Positions 1-7,597 are shown, counted from the first letter of the stretch. The stretch: 12,550 bases of DNA from Thermoplasmata archaeon (GCA_023137005.1 JAGLQE010000408.1:1-12550), one strand, 5' to 3'. The notes: generated by a model from the sequence alone, not told the origin. Numbers and translations: made by a program.

Positions 1-543
1 ATCGCCCCTGCAGATATTCATTAGGATGCTTCCAGCCGTGTCATTGAGATTATGCCCAAAGGCTATCTTGGTGGCCTTGATATCTTTGCTGGCACGGTTA
101 AGTGCCTGTCTTCGGAAAACACCACAATAAGTGCATGGGACCGTGTCGGGATCCATAGAAACCATCTCGTCCAGAGTGTGTCCGAACATATCTTTGAAAC
201 TCACTATCTCCAGAGGGATATCAAGGGCCAGGCATTCTTTCTTGGTGGCCTCTATCCCCTCTTCACGATACCCTTCTATCCCCTCATCCACGATGATGGC
301 GTGGATGTCTATCCCAGAGCGAGGATGGAACATATCGCGTAGACGACGGAGCATGACCATGCTGTCCTTGCCTCCGGAAACCGCGACTGCCAGGTTATCT
401 CCTGATTTCATCTTACCGCTTGCCCTCACTTCTTTGGCCATTCGCTTTTCAAAGAATTCTCTGAAATGAGTATCGCAAAGATGCTGGCTGCTATACCTGA
501 CAAAGATTATCGAGGCTTTACCACAACGGTCGCAGGGGATCAT
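1..543 (-). CDS. TtuA/Ncs6-like tRNA 2-thiolation enzyme (5' part; truncated by window edge)
   Basis: This is the N-terminal 181 codons of a PP-loop adenylating sulfurtransferase of the TtuA/Ncs6 (TIGR00269-like) group. These enzymes activate a tRNA uridine with ATP and replace its 2-oxygen with sulfur in the cytoplasm. Visible features are an N-terminal zinc site (C4, C7, C23, H26), the PP-loop SGGKDS at 56-61, and PCTYCG at 136-141, whose C137 and C140 match the first two [4Fe-4S] cysteines of TtuA. The motif usually read as GHNLDDEA is GHNLNDTA here (163-170), so the first Asp and the Glu are replaced. The third cluster cysteine would lie beyond the window. The ATG at 543 is chosen because the zinc site then starts at residue 4, as in the family. 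It begins 30 nt after the surface-protein stop with no clear Shine-Dalgarno, so it may be co-transcribed. The exact target base (U54 or the anticodon U34) cannot be told from sequence. Confidence 0.9.
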   Translation of the reverse strand, partial: MIPCDRCGKASIIFVRYSSQHLCDTHFREFFEKRMAKEVRASGKMKSGDNLAVAVSGGKDSMVMLRRLRDMFHPRSGIDIHAIIVDEGIEGYREEGIEATKKECLALDIPLEIVSFKDMFGHTLDEMVSMDPDTVPCTYCGVFRRQALNRASKDIKATKIAFGHNLNDTAGSILMNICRGD

Positions 544-573
544 CAGACTTGGATGAGGATATTTGGTTTAAGC

Positions 574-3500
574 TTATTCCTGAACTGCTTCCTCGGGCAT
601 CTCCTCGGGAACTTCCCCGATAGCTTCCTCAATTGGTGCGTCTGGTTCTGCTTCATCCACGGGCTCTGTCTCCTTGCCCTTTCCCTTCATTATCAGCAGG
701 AAAGCGATCACACCGACCACGACAAGTATAAGGATTATGTATAGCCAGTTGCTGCCACCGTCATCGTCAATATCATCGCCATCCCCAATGTCCGGGACAT
801 CATCATCAATGACCAGACCAGTGGTCGAATCATCCGCTGTGTAGCCATCATTCCATTCGTCAGGGGCTCCGTCGCCATCAGCGTCCACTGAGGCTGCAAT
901 ATCGTCTGGGAAAGCATCTGCATTGTCGCCTGTGCCATCACCATCTGTGTCGGTATCCTCGGTGTCATCCAGTGGGAAAGCATCCAGATCATCAGTTACA
1001 CCGTCATCATCGTCATCAGGGTCTGTTATATCCGGCTCACCGTCTCCATCAGTGTCTGTGCCAGGGTCTGCGGAATCAGTGATGGTCATGCTCAGATTGG
1101 TTCTGACAATGCCTCCATCCCCGTCATTGACAATGATATCCACCTGGAAAGTGCCGGCCGCAGTCGGGGTTCCAGAAAGGACGCCTGTTGCTTGGATAGT
1201 AAGCCAGTCCACATATGAGGCTCCGCCCCATCCCAGGATCGCGCTGTCGATATCTGTTGCATTCATTGTGAATGAATAGGGAATTCCAACAATTCCATCT
1301 GGTAGTGTGGTTGTGATGATGATCGGATCATCATTCACACTGGCCACCTGCAAACTGATCATCATTGTGTCCGTACCACCATTGCCATCAGATACAGTGC
1401 AATTGAAGAAATCATCACCAAAGAAATCCGCATCCGGCTCGTATGTCAGGTTCTTACCGCTCTCGGTTATCACAATAATACCATTGTTCGGCTGTGTGAT
1501 CGCCGATATTACCAGGTCATCGCCTTCTGCATCAACTGCCCCGGCCAGTACATAGAGAGTATTAGGACCGGAATCCTCGTTCACCATGAATAAACTGCCT
1601 TGTGCAAATGGTGCATCATTGACTGGCGTTATGGTCAGATTCACGCTTGCCGTATCTGTGACATTACCATCTGAGATCATGTAAGTGAATACATCGTATC
1701 CTGTGTAATTGGTATTGTATGGGGTGTATATCAGCATCGATCCGTCTGCACTGACTGCCAGGGTTCCATGGGTCGCGCCACTTCCATGAGTGATAGAGAA
1801 GGCATCTCCTTCCTCATCGCCCACATCATTAGCAAGGACGTCCAAATCATAAGGTCCACTATCTTCATCCACAACGAAAGTATCATTATTGGCAGTTGGC
1901 GCCCCATTGATACCATCCACCTGCATAGTGATCGTGGCTGTGGCAAATCCGCCTCGACCATCACTTATGGTGTAGGTGAAGGTATCATTGAGTGATTCGC
2001 CATCTTTCAAGTTCTGGAGAGTTGCAGAAACTGTTGGATCATAGGTGAAGTTACCATCTGGCTCGATAGTAATACTTGCTCCGAAGTCACTGGCCTCATG
2101 CCCTATGACCTCTATGAGATCACCGTCCAGATCAGCAGCACCCCCTAATACTCCAGGTGCCCAGGAGATAGAAGCAAAGTCCTCGGTGCACTGGTAATTC
2201 TGATCCTGTGCGGTCGGAGCCCTGTTGGTCTCTGTAAGCTCATATGTCTCATTGGCATAAACTCCCGGGTCAAGTGTGGATGATGTCACGAATGCCGTGC
2301 AGTTGAGCGGGCTTGCAGAATAAGTGTCCAGTGTGACGTTTATCTGAACTCCACCGACTTCCCCACCCTCAAAGACTGAGACAACCGCGGTTATGTATCT
2401 TCCATTCACGACCATGCCAGTTTGGTTCGCACTGTGGTAAGTTACCTCTGCTGGCAGGGTTATATTTATGAGAATGTTCGCTGCATTGTCTGGACCATGG
2501 TTTTCCAGTGTCACGAAGTATGAGAATATCTCACCCACGGTCGCTGGATCCACCGAATCGGTCAATGTGATCTCCATGTCTGCCACTGGCTCTGGAGGTA
2601 CTCCAAATGGCAGAAGGAATGGATATGAATTGTACTCGTGAATTCCCCAGACATTTGTGAAGTTCCAGTTGGAGAATGTTGCCTGTTGCATCATCTCCAT
2701 ATCTGTATTTCCAATGCCGCCATCACTTATTACCAGGCCTGAAGTCTCAGTGTCCCAGTGACCGTCAGTAGTTGTACCATCCCAATTGAACCCAACAAGA
2801 CCACCTATATTGGTAGTTCCTGTGACCTGGCCAGTGGAATAAACATTTATCATGGTGCTTGTAGCGTGGGACTGGTTACCTGCGAAACCACCGATCTTGT
2901 CACCTGCAGTCACATCACCCTGGCTGTAGCAGTCTATTATATCGCCATCCTGGCCGCCATCACCGTTCTGGCCTACAAAACCACCAGTCTTAGCACTGCC
3001 ATCCGCAGAGCCCGTGCTGAAACATCTTTCAATGAGTCCCAAATTCAGGCCAACGAAGCCACCGACCATACTGGTTCCAAACACATCACCATGTGCACTG
3101 GAATTCTGAATTAACCCTAAACCTTGATTGTCACCAACAAGGCCGCCGACCCAGGGATGGGCACCGGCTCCTGTATCACCATAAGCAGAACTGTTGATGA
3201 TCGTTCCCCCATTCCGGCCTACAAGTCCACCGATATAGCTCATAGAGCCAGTTGTAATACCATGAGCAGAGCTGTTCATCAATATTGCACCATTTGCAAT
3301 AAGCCCTATCAAGCCACCAGTCATGAATTTATTACCTGTAACATCCCCGTATGCCTCGCAAAATGATACAGTAGAACCTGCCAATTCTCCTATGAGACCA
3401 CCGGTGGAATAGATATTCACATTAACTGTCATGGGATTGAATATATCGCCTGAACTGGTCGAGTCACTTACTGGGCCATTATTATATCCGATCAGGCCGC

Positions 3501-5916
3501 CAGTATTATTACCATCATTAGCCACATAAGAATCAGTATGGCAATCGATCACTGTTCCAGTATTATAGCCAATTAGGCCGCCAACATTATCACCTTTATC
3601 AACAGTTACATTTCCGTATGCCTCGCTGCCAGTTACTGTTTGAGAGAAATAATATCCGATAAGGCCGCCGATATCATCGCGGGTTCCAGTAACGATCCCA
3701 TATGATGTACAATTGGTTATTGGAATTCGACCAGACCCCATGAGGCCGCCAATATGATCTGGACCAGTTACATTTCCATAAGCTATGCATTCTGTTAATG
3801 AGCCTGCATTGCCATATCCAACTAATCCGCCTACATTATCAAAGGCTCCAACCACGTCTCCATAAGCTATACAATCAGTCACAATTCCATTACTATAGCC
3901 GATCAAGCCAGCACAAGTAGCATATGCATTTACTGTTCCATACGCTTTAGAGCCAGTGATCGCAAATGCATCATTGAATCCAATGAGCCCCCCAACACTG
4001 GAACTACTTCCAGTTACTGTTCCATAGGCAGTGCAGTTGGTTATTGTTCCACCGCCACCACCGTTTGCTCGCCCTATAAGGCCGCCAAGAGATGCGGAGC
4101 CAGCAACTGAACCACTTGAGGTGCAATCGAGTATTGTCGAGCCTGCCATTACGAGGCCGGCCAGGCCACCAACATTGTTCGTTCCAGTAATAGATACATC
4201 GCTCATGCAGTTCTCAATAATTCCCCCGGTCTCTCCCACAAGCCCACCGGTATCAGTCCCGCCTGAGACCATGCCTGTCACTGTAACATTGGAAATCTTG
4301 AGTGCACCCATGCAAAGCCCAACTAGGGCGCCTGTATCTTCATGTCCAGTTATATCCACATCTACAAGGTTCACATTCTTGAACTCAGATATGGGATTTA
4401 CAAATCCAAAGAGGCCATTCTGGTAGCCCGTTGACCTATTGATGTAAAGGCCAGTGATGCTGTGCCCTGCTCCATCAAATATCCCGGAAAAGGTTGACAT
4501 TGGTACGATCAAAGTATCATCATAGATCGGGTAAAATCCTTTTCCATTTGCGACACTGGTGCCCCACATGCTCGCGGGGTTGGTTATGTCGCTAAGATCA
4601 ATATCATTGGCCAGCGTGTAATCCGCATCTATATCCATGCACATAAGCTGCAATTGATGAGAATTCCTTATTGTGGTATCATATTCCATTCTCAGGAAGG
4701 GTCTTGTGCTGTTGCTCACCGAGAACCAGATGTTCGTGAGGTCCCAGCCAGCGTTTGTGTATGTGAAGTTGTTCATCATATCGGTAGTGTTCTTTCCTTC
4801 AATCGCACCTGGGCCTTCTCCGGCAGATGATTCCTGACCGGATGTCTCATTATCCCAGAAGCAATCATTGTATGCACCGACACTACTTCCAGCAAAACCG
4901 CCTGTGTTTGAAGTTCCAGTGACATTTCCTGAACTATAACAGTTGGTAAGGACATCATATTCTTCCCCGATAAAACCACCAACAAGGCTAGACCCTGTTG
5001 CATTGCCTGTAGCATAACAATCATCTATTGGACCAACATTTATCCCTATGAAGCCACCAACTGATGATCCACCATATACATTTCCAGAGGCGTAGCAGCG
5101 GTCAATATCTCCAGCAGAGGTTTCACCACCAACAAGGCCACCAACGAATGATCCACCTCCAGTTACATCGCCTGTGGCAAAGCATTCTATGATCGTACCC
5201 CTGTTGTTTCCAACCAATCCACCAGCATAATCTACGCTGGCATCAACATCTCCTAATGCATGAGAATAACTTATTGTTCCTCCCGCATTATCGCCAACAA
5301 GGCCGCCAACATCTCCACTACCGCTTATATCAGAGTCGCTTATTGAGAATTCTATAGTTCCCGAATTCCAGCCTACCAGGCCACCTACATTCACATTCCC
5401 ACCGCTTACGCTCCCAGAGACACGGCAGTTCTCTATCTTACCCCCATTGGTTCCTGCTAAAATAGCGACATTGACTTCTCCAGTAACATTGGTATTGATG
5501 AGGGTAGTATTTCCAATATAAGAACCTCCCCCCAAACTCCCAAACATACCCACAGAATTGCCTGATGGAAGGTTTATGAAAAGATCAGATATCGAATAAT
5601 TCTGACCTTCAAATGAACCCATGAATGGTGTGGCCTGATCGCCAATAGGAGTAAAGCCAGCCCCAGTGTTCCATGTGGACGTTATGCTGGCATCGATATC
5701 ATTCACCAGAATATAATGTGCGGCCAGTTCCAGCTCCATCTCCTGAAGCTGAGTATCGTTAGTGATCTGGTATGGGTCACCGGGAGTTCCGGAACCTGCA
5801 CCAGAGAACAAAGGCGCTTCAGCAGCCACATCAGCTCCACCCACCGCAATGGGCAAGGCAGCCAGTGGTGCCACTATCATCATCATTACCATCAATATTG
5901 ACATTTGTTTTTTCAT
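574..5916 (-). CDS. Giant cell-surface protein: GLUG repeats, DUF11-like, cadherin/VCBS-like and calcium-binding domains, C-terminal membrane anchor
   Basis: This 1780-residue protein is exported and membrane-anchored. It has a signal peptide (about 1-27, MKKQ then a hydrophobic run). A first GLUG module has a header at 50-115, seven GGLVG/GGFIG-type repeats at about 26-29 residue spacing (170-345), and a tail with a DCFWDNETSG motif (351-410). A second module repeats the plan: header 413-495, about 19 repeats to 1045, and tail DGHWDTETSG at 1051-1105. Then come a DUF11-like domain (1110-1230), three cadherin/VCBS-like domains (about 1232-1530, with EDSGP and VLAND motifs), a putative-Ig-like domain (1531-1615), an Asp-rich thrombospondin type 3-like calcium segment (1619-1690), one membrane helix (1724-1743) and an acidic Pro/Glu tail. 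GLUG arrays in other secreted proteins form right-handed beta-helices. A role in adhesion or cell-wall binding is inferred. There are many N-x-S/T sites. The start has GGAGAG six nt upstream. Confidence 0.93.
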   Translation of the reverse strand: MKKQMSILMVMMMIVAPLAALPIAVGGADVAAEAPLFSGAGSGTPGDPYQITNDTQLQEMELELAAHYILVNDIDASITSTWNTGAGFTPIGDQATPFMGSFEGQNYSISDLFINLPSGNSVGMFGSLGGGSYIGNTTLINTNVTGEVNVAILAGTNGGKIENCRVSGSVSGGNVNVGGLVGWNSGTIEFSISDSDISGSGDVGGLVGDNAGGTISYSHALGDVDASVDYAGGLVGNNRGTIIECFATGDVTGGGSFVGGLVGGETSAGDIDRCYASGNVYGGSSVGGFIGINVGPIDDCYATGNATGSSLVGGFIGEEYDVLTNCYSSGNVTGTSNTGGFAGSSVGAYNDCFWDNETSGQESSAGEGPGAIEGKNTTDMMNNFTYTNAGWDLTNIWFSVSNSTRPFLRMEYDTTIRNSHQLQLMCMDIDADYTLANDIDLSDITNPASMWGTSVANGKGFYPIYDDTLIVPMSTFSGIFDGAGHSITGLYINRSTGYQNGLFGFVNPISEFKNVNLVDVDITGHEDTGALVGLCMGALKISNVTVTGMVSGGTDTGGLVGETGGIIENCMSDVSITGTNNVGGLAGLVMAGSTILDCTSSGSVAGSASLGGLIGRANGGGGGTITNCTAYGTVTGSSSSVGGLIGFNDAFAITGSKAYGTVNAYATCAGLIGYSNGIVTDCIAYGDVVGAFDNVGGLVGYGNAGSLTECIAYGNVTGPDHIGGLMGSGRIPITNCTSYGIVTGTRDDIGGLIGYYFSQTVTGSEAYGNVTVDKGDNVGGLIGYNTGTVIDCHTDSYVANDGNNTGGLIGYNNGPVSDSTSSGDIFNPMTVNVNIYSTGGLIGELAGSTVSFCEAYGDVTGNKFMTGGLIGLIANGAILMNSSAHGITTGSMSYIGGLVGRNGGTIINSSAYGDTGAGAHPWVGGLVGDNQGLGLIQNSSAHGDVFGTSMVGGFVGLNLGLIERCFSTGSADGSAKTGGFVGQNGDGGQDGDIIDCYSQGDVTAGDKIGGFAGNQSHATSTMINVYSTGQVTGTTNIGGLVGFNWDGTTTDGHWDTETSGLVISDGGIGNTDMEMMQQATFSNWNFTNVWGIHEYNSYPFLLPFGVPPEPVADMEITLTDSVDPATVGEIFSYFVTLENHGPDNAANILINITLPAEVTYHSANQTGMVVNGRYITAVVSVFEGGEVGGVQINVTLDTYSASPLNCTAFVTSSTLDPGVYANETYELTETNRAPTAQDQNYQCTEDFASISWAPGVLGGAADLDGDLIEVIGHEASDFGASITIEPDGNFTYDPTVSATLQNLKDGESLNDTFTYTISDGRGGFATATITMQVDGINGAPTANNDTFVVDEDSGPYDLDVLANDVGDEEGDAFSITHGSGATHGTLAVSADGSMLIYTPYNTNYTGYDVFTYMISDGNVTDTASVNLTITPVNDAPFAQGSLFMVNEDSGPNTLYVLAGAVDAEGDDLVISAITQPNNGIIVITESGKNLTYEPDADFFGDDFFNCTVSDGNGGTDTMMISLQVASVNDDPIIITTTLPDGIVGIPYSFTMNATDIDSAILGWGGASYVDWLTIQATGVLSGTPTAAGTFQVDIIVNDGDGGIVRTNLSMTITDSADPGTDTDGDGEPDITDPDDDDDGVTDDLDAFPLDDTEDTDTDGDGTGDNADAFPDDIAASVDADGDGAPDEWNDGYTADDSTTGLVIDDDVPDIGDGDDIDDDGGSNWLYIILILVVVGVIAFLLIMKGKGKETEPVDEAEPDAPIEEAIGEVPEEMPEEAVQE

Positions 5917-5937
5917 TATACTCTCTCCAAGGATCGT

Positions 5938-5954
5938 TATTAGCTAGGCTAATA
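5938..5954. repeat. Inverted repeat in the leader of the surface-protein gene
   Basis: TATTAGC-TAG-GCTAATA has perfect 7-bp arms and a 3-bp spacer. It sits 22-38 nt upstream of the start at 5916, just downstream of the TATA-like box. That placement near the expected transcription start would suit a repressor site or a leader hairpin; the function is inferred from position only. Confidence 0.6.
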
Positions 5955-5960
5955 GCAAGG

Positions 5961-5990
5961 TCATAATAAAGATTACGATTTTGTTAACAA
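5961..5990 (-). promoter_or_regulatory. Probable promoter of the surface-protein gene, with upstream TTGTTAACAA palindrome
   Basis: On the minus strand a TATA-like TTTATTAT (5963-5970) lies about 50 nt before the start codon, predicting a leader of roughly 25 nt that would hold the GGAGAG site. A perfect 10-bp palindrome TTGTTAACAA (5981-5990) lies 10 bp further upstream. It contains the octamer TGTTAACA, which recurs at 7498-7505. Confidence 0.45.
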
Positions 5991-6027
5991 TAGTATGCCA
6001 AATATTGGCCTATTACACTCAGTCCCT

Positions 6028-6753
6028 CTAGACTCTTAAAGTCTCCACCATGAACTCCTTATCATCCCCGAGTATTGCGGGTATAAGCTTCCCAGCATCC
6101 TTGATCGTCATCTTCTTGTACTTGCTGGCCAGCACCTTCATATGGCTTTCCATGCCCTCTCCTATGCATGCGGCCGTGAACTCGGCGACCGTGCCACTTG
6201 GATCCACGATGAATAGTCGTGGATGCTCGAAGTTGGTGGCTATTAGAAGGCCCACACCCAGTGGCCTCACATCCTTTTTTATTGTGTGTGACCAATAAAT
6301 TTCCTTGATAGCGAGGAGCATGTCATCCACATTATTGAATTCCTTATGTCTAAGCTTACCGATTATCATTGAGCCGTCCATGGCCATGCCAGCAGTTCCG
6401 ACGAGCACCTTGTCCCATAAGCGATGAATTTTCATTGGCGACATCATGAGCGAGTTCCCGCTCCGGGCAGATACGTCCTCCGAAGCCATTAAAATTCCAT
6501 CTTTGCACACGATGGCCATGATGGGAGCACCCCTCTTCACGCTCTCCCTCGCATACTCTATCTGATGGATGCGGCCTTCGGGCGAGAAGAAATTATCGGT
6601 ATCGTAACCCTTGGAGATGGGACCTATTGTATTAAGATACTGAACTATGGCCGCCCTGGCCAACTCGGCCTTATTGCCAAACATTCCGCTCTTGATCACT
6701 ATGTCCAGATAATTGTCCACTTCATCCGGGATCACCACTCTAAGTTCTGCCAT
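6028..6753 (-). CDS. Ribbon-helix-helix / proteasome alpha-subunit-like fusion protein
   Basis: This 241-residue protein has two parts. Residues 2-44 match a CopG-type ribbon-helix-helix DNA-binding domain: strand LRVVIPDEV, helix, a turn GMFGNKAE, then helix LARAAIVQYL. Residues 49-241 match a 20S proteasome alpha subunit, opening with GYDTDNFFSPEGRIHQIEYA, close to the archaeal [21 protein letters not shown] signature, then VKRG (73-76), KDVRPLGVGLL and RLFIVDPSG. K108 aligns with K66 of Thermoplasma PsmA, the pocket lysine that binds activator tails. The YDR gate motif is YDT. The C-terminus is about 30 residues shorter than PsmA. Alpha-type subunits have no catalytic Thr, so protease activity is not expected. 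The start at 6753 is set by GAGGTG 7 nt upstream. No beta subunit or ATPase lies nearby. I infer a DNA-binding regulator on a proteasome-like scaffold, not the housekeeping PsmA, but have no direct evidence. Confidence 0.88.
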   Translation of the reverse strand: MAELRVVIPDEVDNYLDIVIKSGMFGNKAELARAAIVQYLNTIGPISKGYDTDNFFSPEGRIHQIEYARESVKRGAPIMAIVCKDGILMASEDVSARSGNSLMMSPMKIHRLWDKVLVGTAGMAMDGSMIIGKLRHKEFNNVDDMLLAIKEIYWSHTIKKDVRPLGVGLLIATNFEHPRLFIVDPSGTVAEFTAACIGEGMESHMKVLASKYKKMTIKDAGKLIPAILGDDKEFMVETLRV

Positions 6754-6760
6754 TATACGC

Positions 6761-6766
6761 CACCTC
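6761..6766 (-). promoter_or_regulatory. Ribosome binding site fixing the start of the RHH-proteasome fusion
   Basis: GAGGTG on the minus strand ends 7 nt before the ATG at 6753. It selects MAELRVV as the N-terminus over an ATG six codons upstream, which would overlap the site. Confidence 0.75.
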
Positions 6767-6789
6767 ATCAATACATCATACGTTAAAAT

Positions 6790-6833
6790 GTACTTTTGAT
6801 GTATGATAGGTGTATGTTTGACGTATTATTTAA
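6790..6833 (-). promoter_or_regulatory. Four 11-bp phased repeats: probable operator of the RHH-proteasome gene
   Basis: Read on the plus strand, four consecutive 11-mers begin with GTA: GTACTTTTGAT (6790), GTATGATAGGT (6801), GTATGTTTGAC (6812) and GTATTATTTAA (6823). The period is exactly 11 bp, about one helical turn. An inverted pair ATACATCA (6771-6778) / TGATGTAT (6797-6804) overlaps the array. On the minus strand, TTAAATAATA at its upstream end is a TATA candidate, so the array lies between promoter and gene. Ribbon-helix-helix proteins often bind such phased repeats and repress themselves. That this protein binds here is inference. Confidence 0.5.
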
Positions 6834-6854
6834 GGATTATGTCCCAAATAGATC

Positions 6855-6888
6855 TGACAAGTCTAGGTTTATGCTGATAGCCTTGTCA
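6855..6888. repeat. Inverted repeat TGACAAG...CTTGTCA
   Basis: Perfect 7-bp arms (6855-6861 and 6882-6888) enclose 20 nt. The repeat lies between the stop of the first Cys4 gene and the promoter of the RHH-proteasome gene. It could be a weak terminator hairpin or a protein site; no T-run follows it on the minus strand. Confidence 0.35.
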
Positions 6889-6937
6889 AAATTAGAGGCA
6901 TCAGATATTAAGCTCATCCCAATGACATGATACAATA

Positions 6938-7156
6938 TTATTGGCTAGCCAATATCTCATCGACCTTATTGATCATATTGGGATACAGATCTGGCGGAAC
7001 CCCTTCAGGCCCCAGGACCTCGGCCACCATGTACCTCGCACACTGCGAGCTATCACTCATACAATAGTTCTTCTTGTACAGCTTGGTCATACCGGGCTTG
7101 TCGGCCATCTCATCATTGAAGAATGGACAGGCTCCCAATCTCTTGCATTCTGGCAT
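6938..7156 (-). CDS. Small four-cysteine protein, paralogue A
   Basis: This 72-residue soluble protein has no signal or membrane segment. Its cysteines are C4, C10, C32 and C39, with the motifs CPFF (10-13), YKKNYC (27-32), CARYMV (39-44) and DLYPNM (56-61). The same four cysteines at the same spacing (C-x5-C-x21-C-x6-C) occur in the neighbouring paralogue at 7264-7482; I count 34 of 72 positions identical. Four invariant cysteines fit an iron-sulfur cluster or zinc site. I recall similar small Cys4 proteins in other prokaryotes, but cannot name a function. The start ATG at 7156 follows a weak purine-rich AAGGAAGAT. A TATA-like run lies about 50 nt upstream, so it may have its own promoter. 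Confidence 0.85.
   Translation of the reverse strand: MPECKRLGACPFFNDEMADKPGMTKLYKKNYCMSDSSQCARYMVAEVLGPEGVPPDLYPNMINKVDEILASQ
6939..6954. repeat. 16-bp perfect palindrome over the stop codon of Cys4 paralogue A
   Basis: TATTGGCTAGCCAATA is fully self-complementary and covers the last codons (LASQ) and part of the stop. With no loop it is better as a duplex binding site than as an RNA hairpin. The centre is CTAG, a tetramer scarce in this window. Confidence 0.5.
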
Positions 7157-7199
7157 AATCTATCTTCCTTACTCTTCCTATGGACATATAATGTAATAA

Positions 7200-7215
7200 T
7201 TGATATATATATATT
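7200..7215 (-). promoter_or_regulatory. TATA-like box ahead of Cys4 paralogue A
   Basis: An alternating AT run (TGATATATATATATTC on the plus strand) is centred about 52 nt upstream of the start at 7156. With usual archaeal spacing it would give a leader of about 25 nt containing the GGAAGA site. Confidence 0.4.
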
Positions 7216-7263
7216 CCTAAGTTGTGCAAAAAAGTACACTATTGTTAAGAAATGTGAATTTCA

Positions 7264-7482
7264 TTAATTCTTGGCGACGATCTCCTCGGCCCTGCTAAGC
7301 ATATTTGGATACAGGTCATCAGGAGTTTTGTCAAGTCCCAATGCCTTGATCACCATATACCTGGCACATGTCTCATAATCACCCTTGCAGTAGATCTTCT
7401 TATACATCTCTGCGATCCCGGGCCTTGTGGCCAACTCAGCCATGAAAAAAGGGCAATTCTGCGCTACATCACATATCGACAT
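7264..7482 (-). CDS. Small four-cysteine protein, paralogue B
   Basis: This 72-residue protein is the same length as its neighbour at 6938-7156 and has the same four cysteines (C4, C10, C32, C39). Shared motifs are CPFF, MYKKIYC, CARYMV and DLYPNM. It lacks any hydrophobic segment, so it is probably cytoplasmic. The reading frame stays open upstream to 7656, but the start at 7482 is preferred: it matches the paralogue in length and N-terminus and has GGTGA 8 nt upstream. The longer reading would run through the divergent promoter region and the first codons of purA. The strict cysteine conservation suggests a metal or Fe-S site; the role is unknown. It lies head-to-head with purA, 115 bp apart, which may only mean a shared control region. 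Confidence 0.85.
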   Translation of the reverse strand: MSICDVAQNCPFFMAELATRPGIAEMYKKIYCKGDYETCARYMVIKALGLDKTPDDLYPNMLSRAEEIVAKN

Positions 7483-7597
7483 ATTCTTCTTCACCGATGT
7501 TAACAATTGTTTAATGATGTATATATACTTTATCGGTAAACATATCAAAGTCTTGGAAAAAACAATTAATACCATTAACCTATGCCCCCGTGATACT
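7483..7597. promoter_or_regulatory. Divergent promoter region between Cys4 paralogue B and purA
   Basis: An AT-rich stretch ATGTATATATACTTTATC (7517-7534) can serve as a TATA box in either direction: about 42 nt from the minus-strand start at 7482 and about 70 nt from purA. Overlapping palindromes TGTTAACA (7498-7505) and AACAATTGTT (7502-7511) lie near the expected minus-strand transcription start. Only a weak GTGA precedes purA's ATG. Exact start sites cannot be assigned. Confidence 0.5.

Noticed and set aside
735..992. 85-codon minus-strand frame overlapping the end of the surface-protein gene
   Set aside because: It is an alternative frame of the Asp-rich calcium segment (GAT/GAC runs read as Met, Trp and Thr-rich text) and has no independent start signal.
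3400..4100. The short repeated DNA phrases in this stretch as a CRISPR array
   Set aside because: The repeats are imperfect, in frame, and encode GLUG motifs at 26-29 residue spacing; there are no identical direct repeats with unique spacers and no cas genes.
4031..4426. Long plus-strand open frame rich in proline and valine
   Set aside because: It is antisense to the GLUG repeats, whose Gly-rich codons read as Pro on the other strand and lack stops. Similar plus-strand frames at 923-1279 and 2758-3114 are explained the same way.
6028..6753. Calling this gene the ordinary proteasome alpha subunit psmA
   Set aside because: The added RHH domain, changed gate motif and shortened C-terminus make a plain psmA name misleading, and no other proteasome gene lies nearby.
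7427..7597. A 57-codon upstream extension of purA
   Set aside because: It runs antisense through Cys4 paralogue B and lacks family similarity; the conserved synthetase N-terminus begins at 7598.
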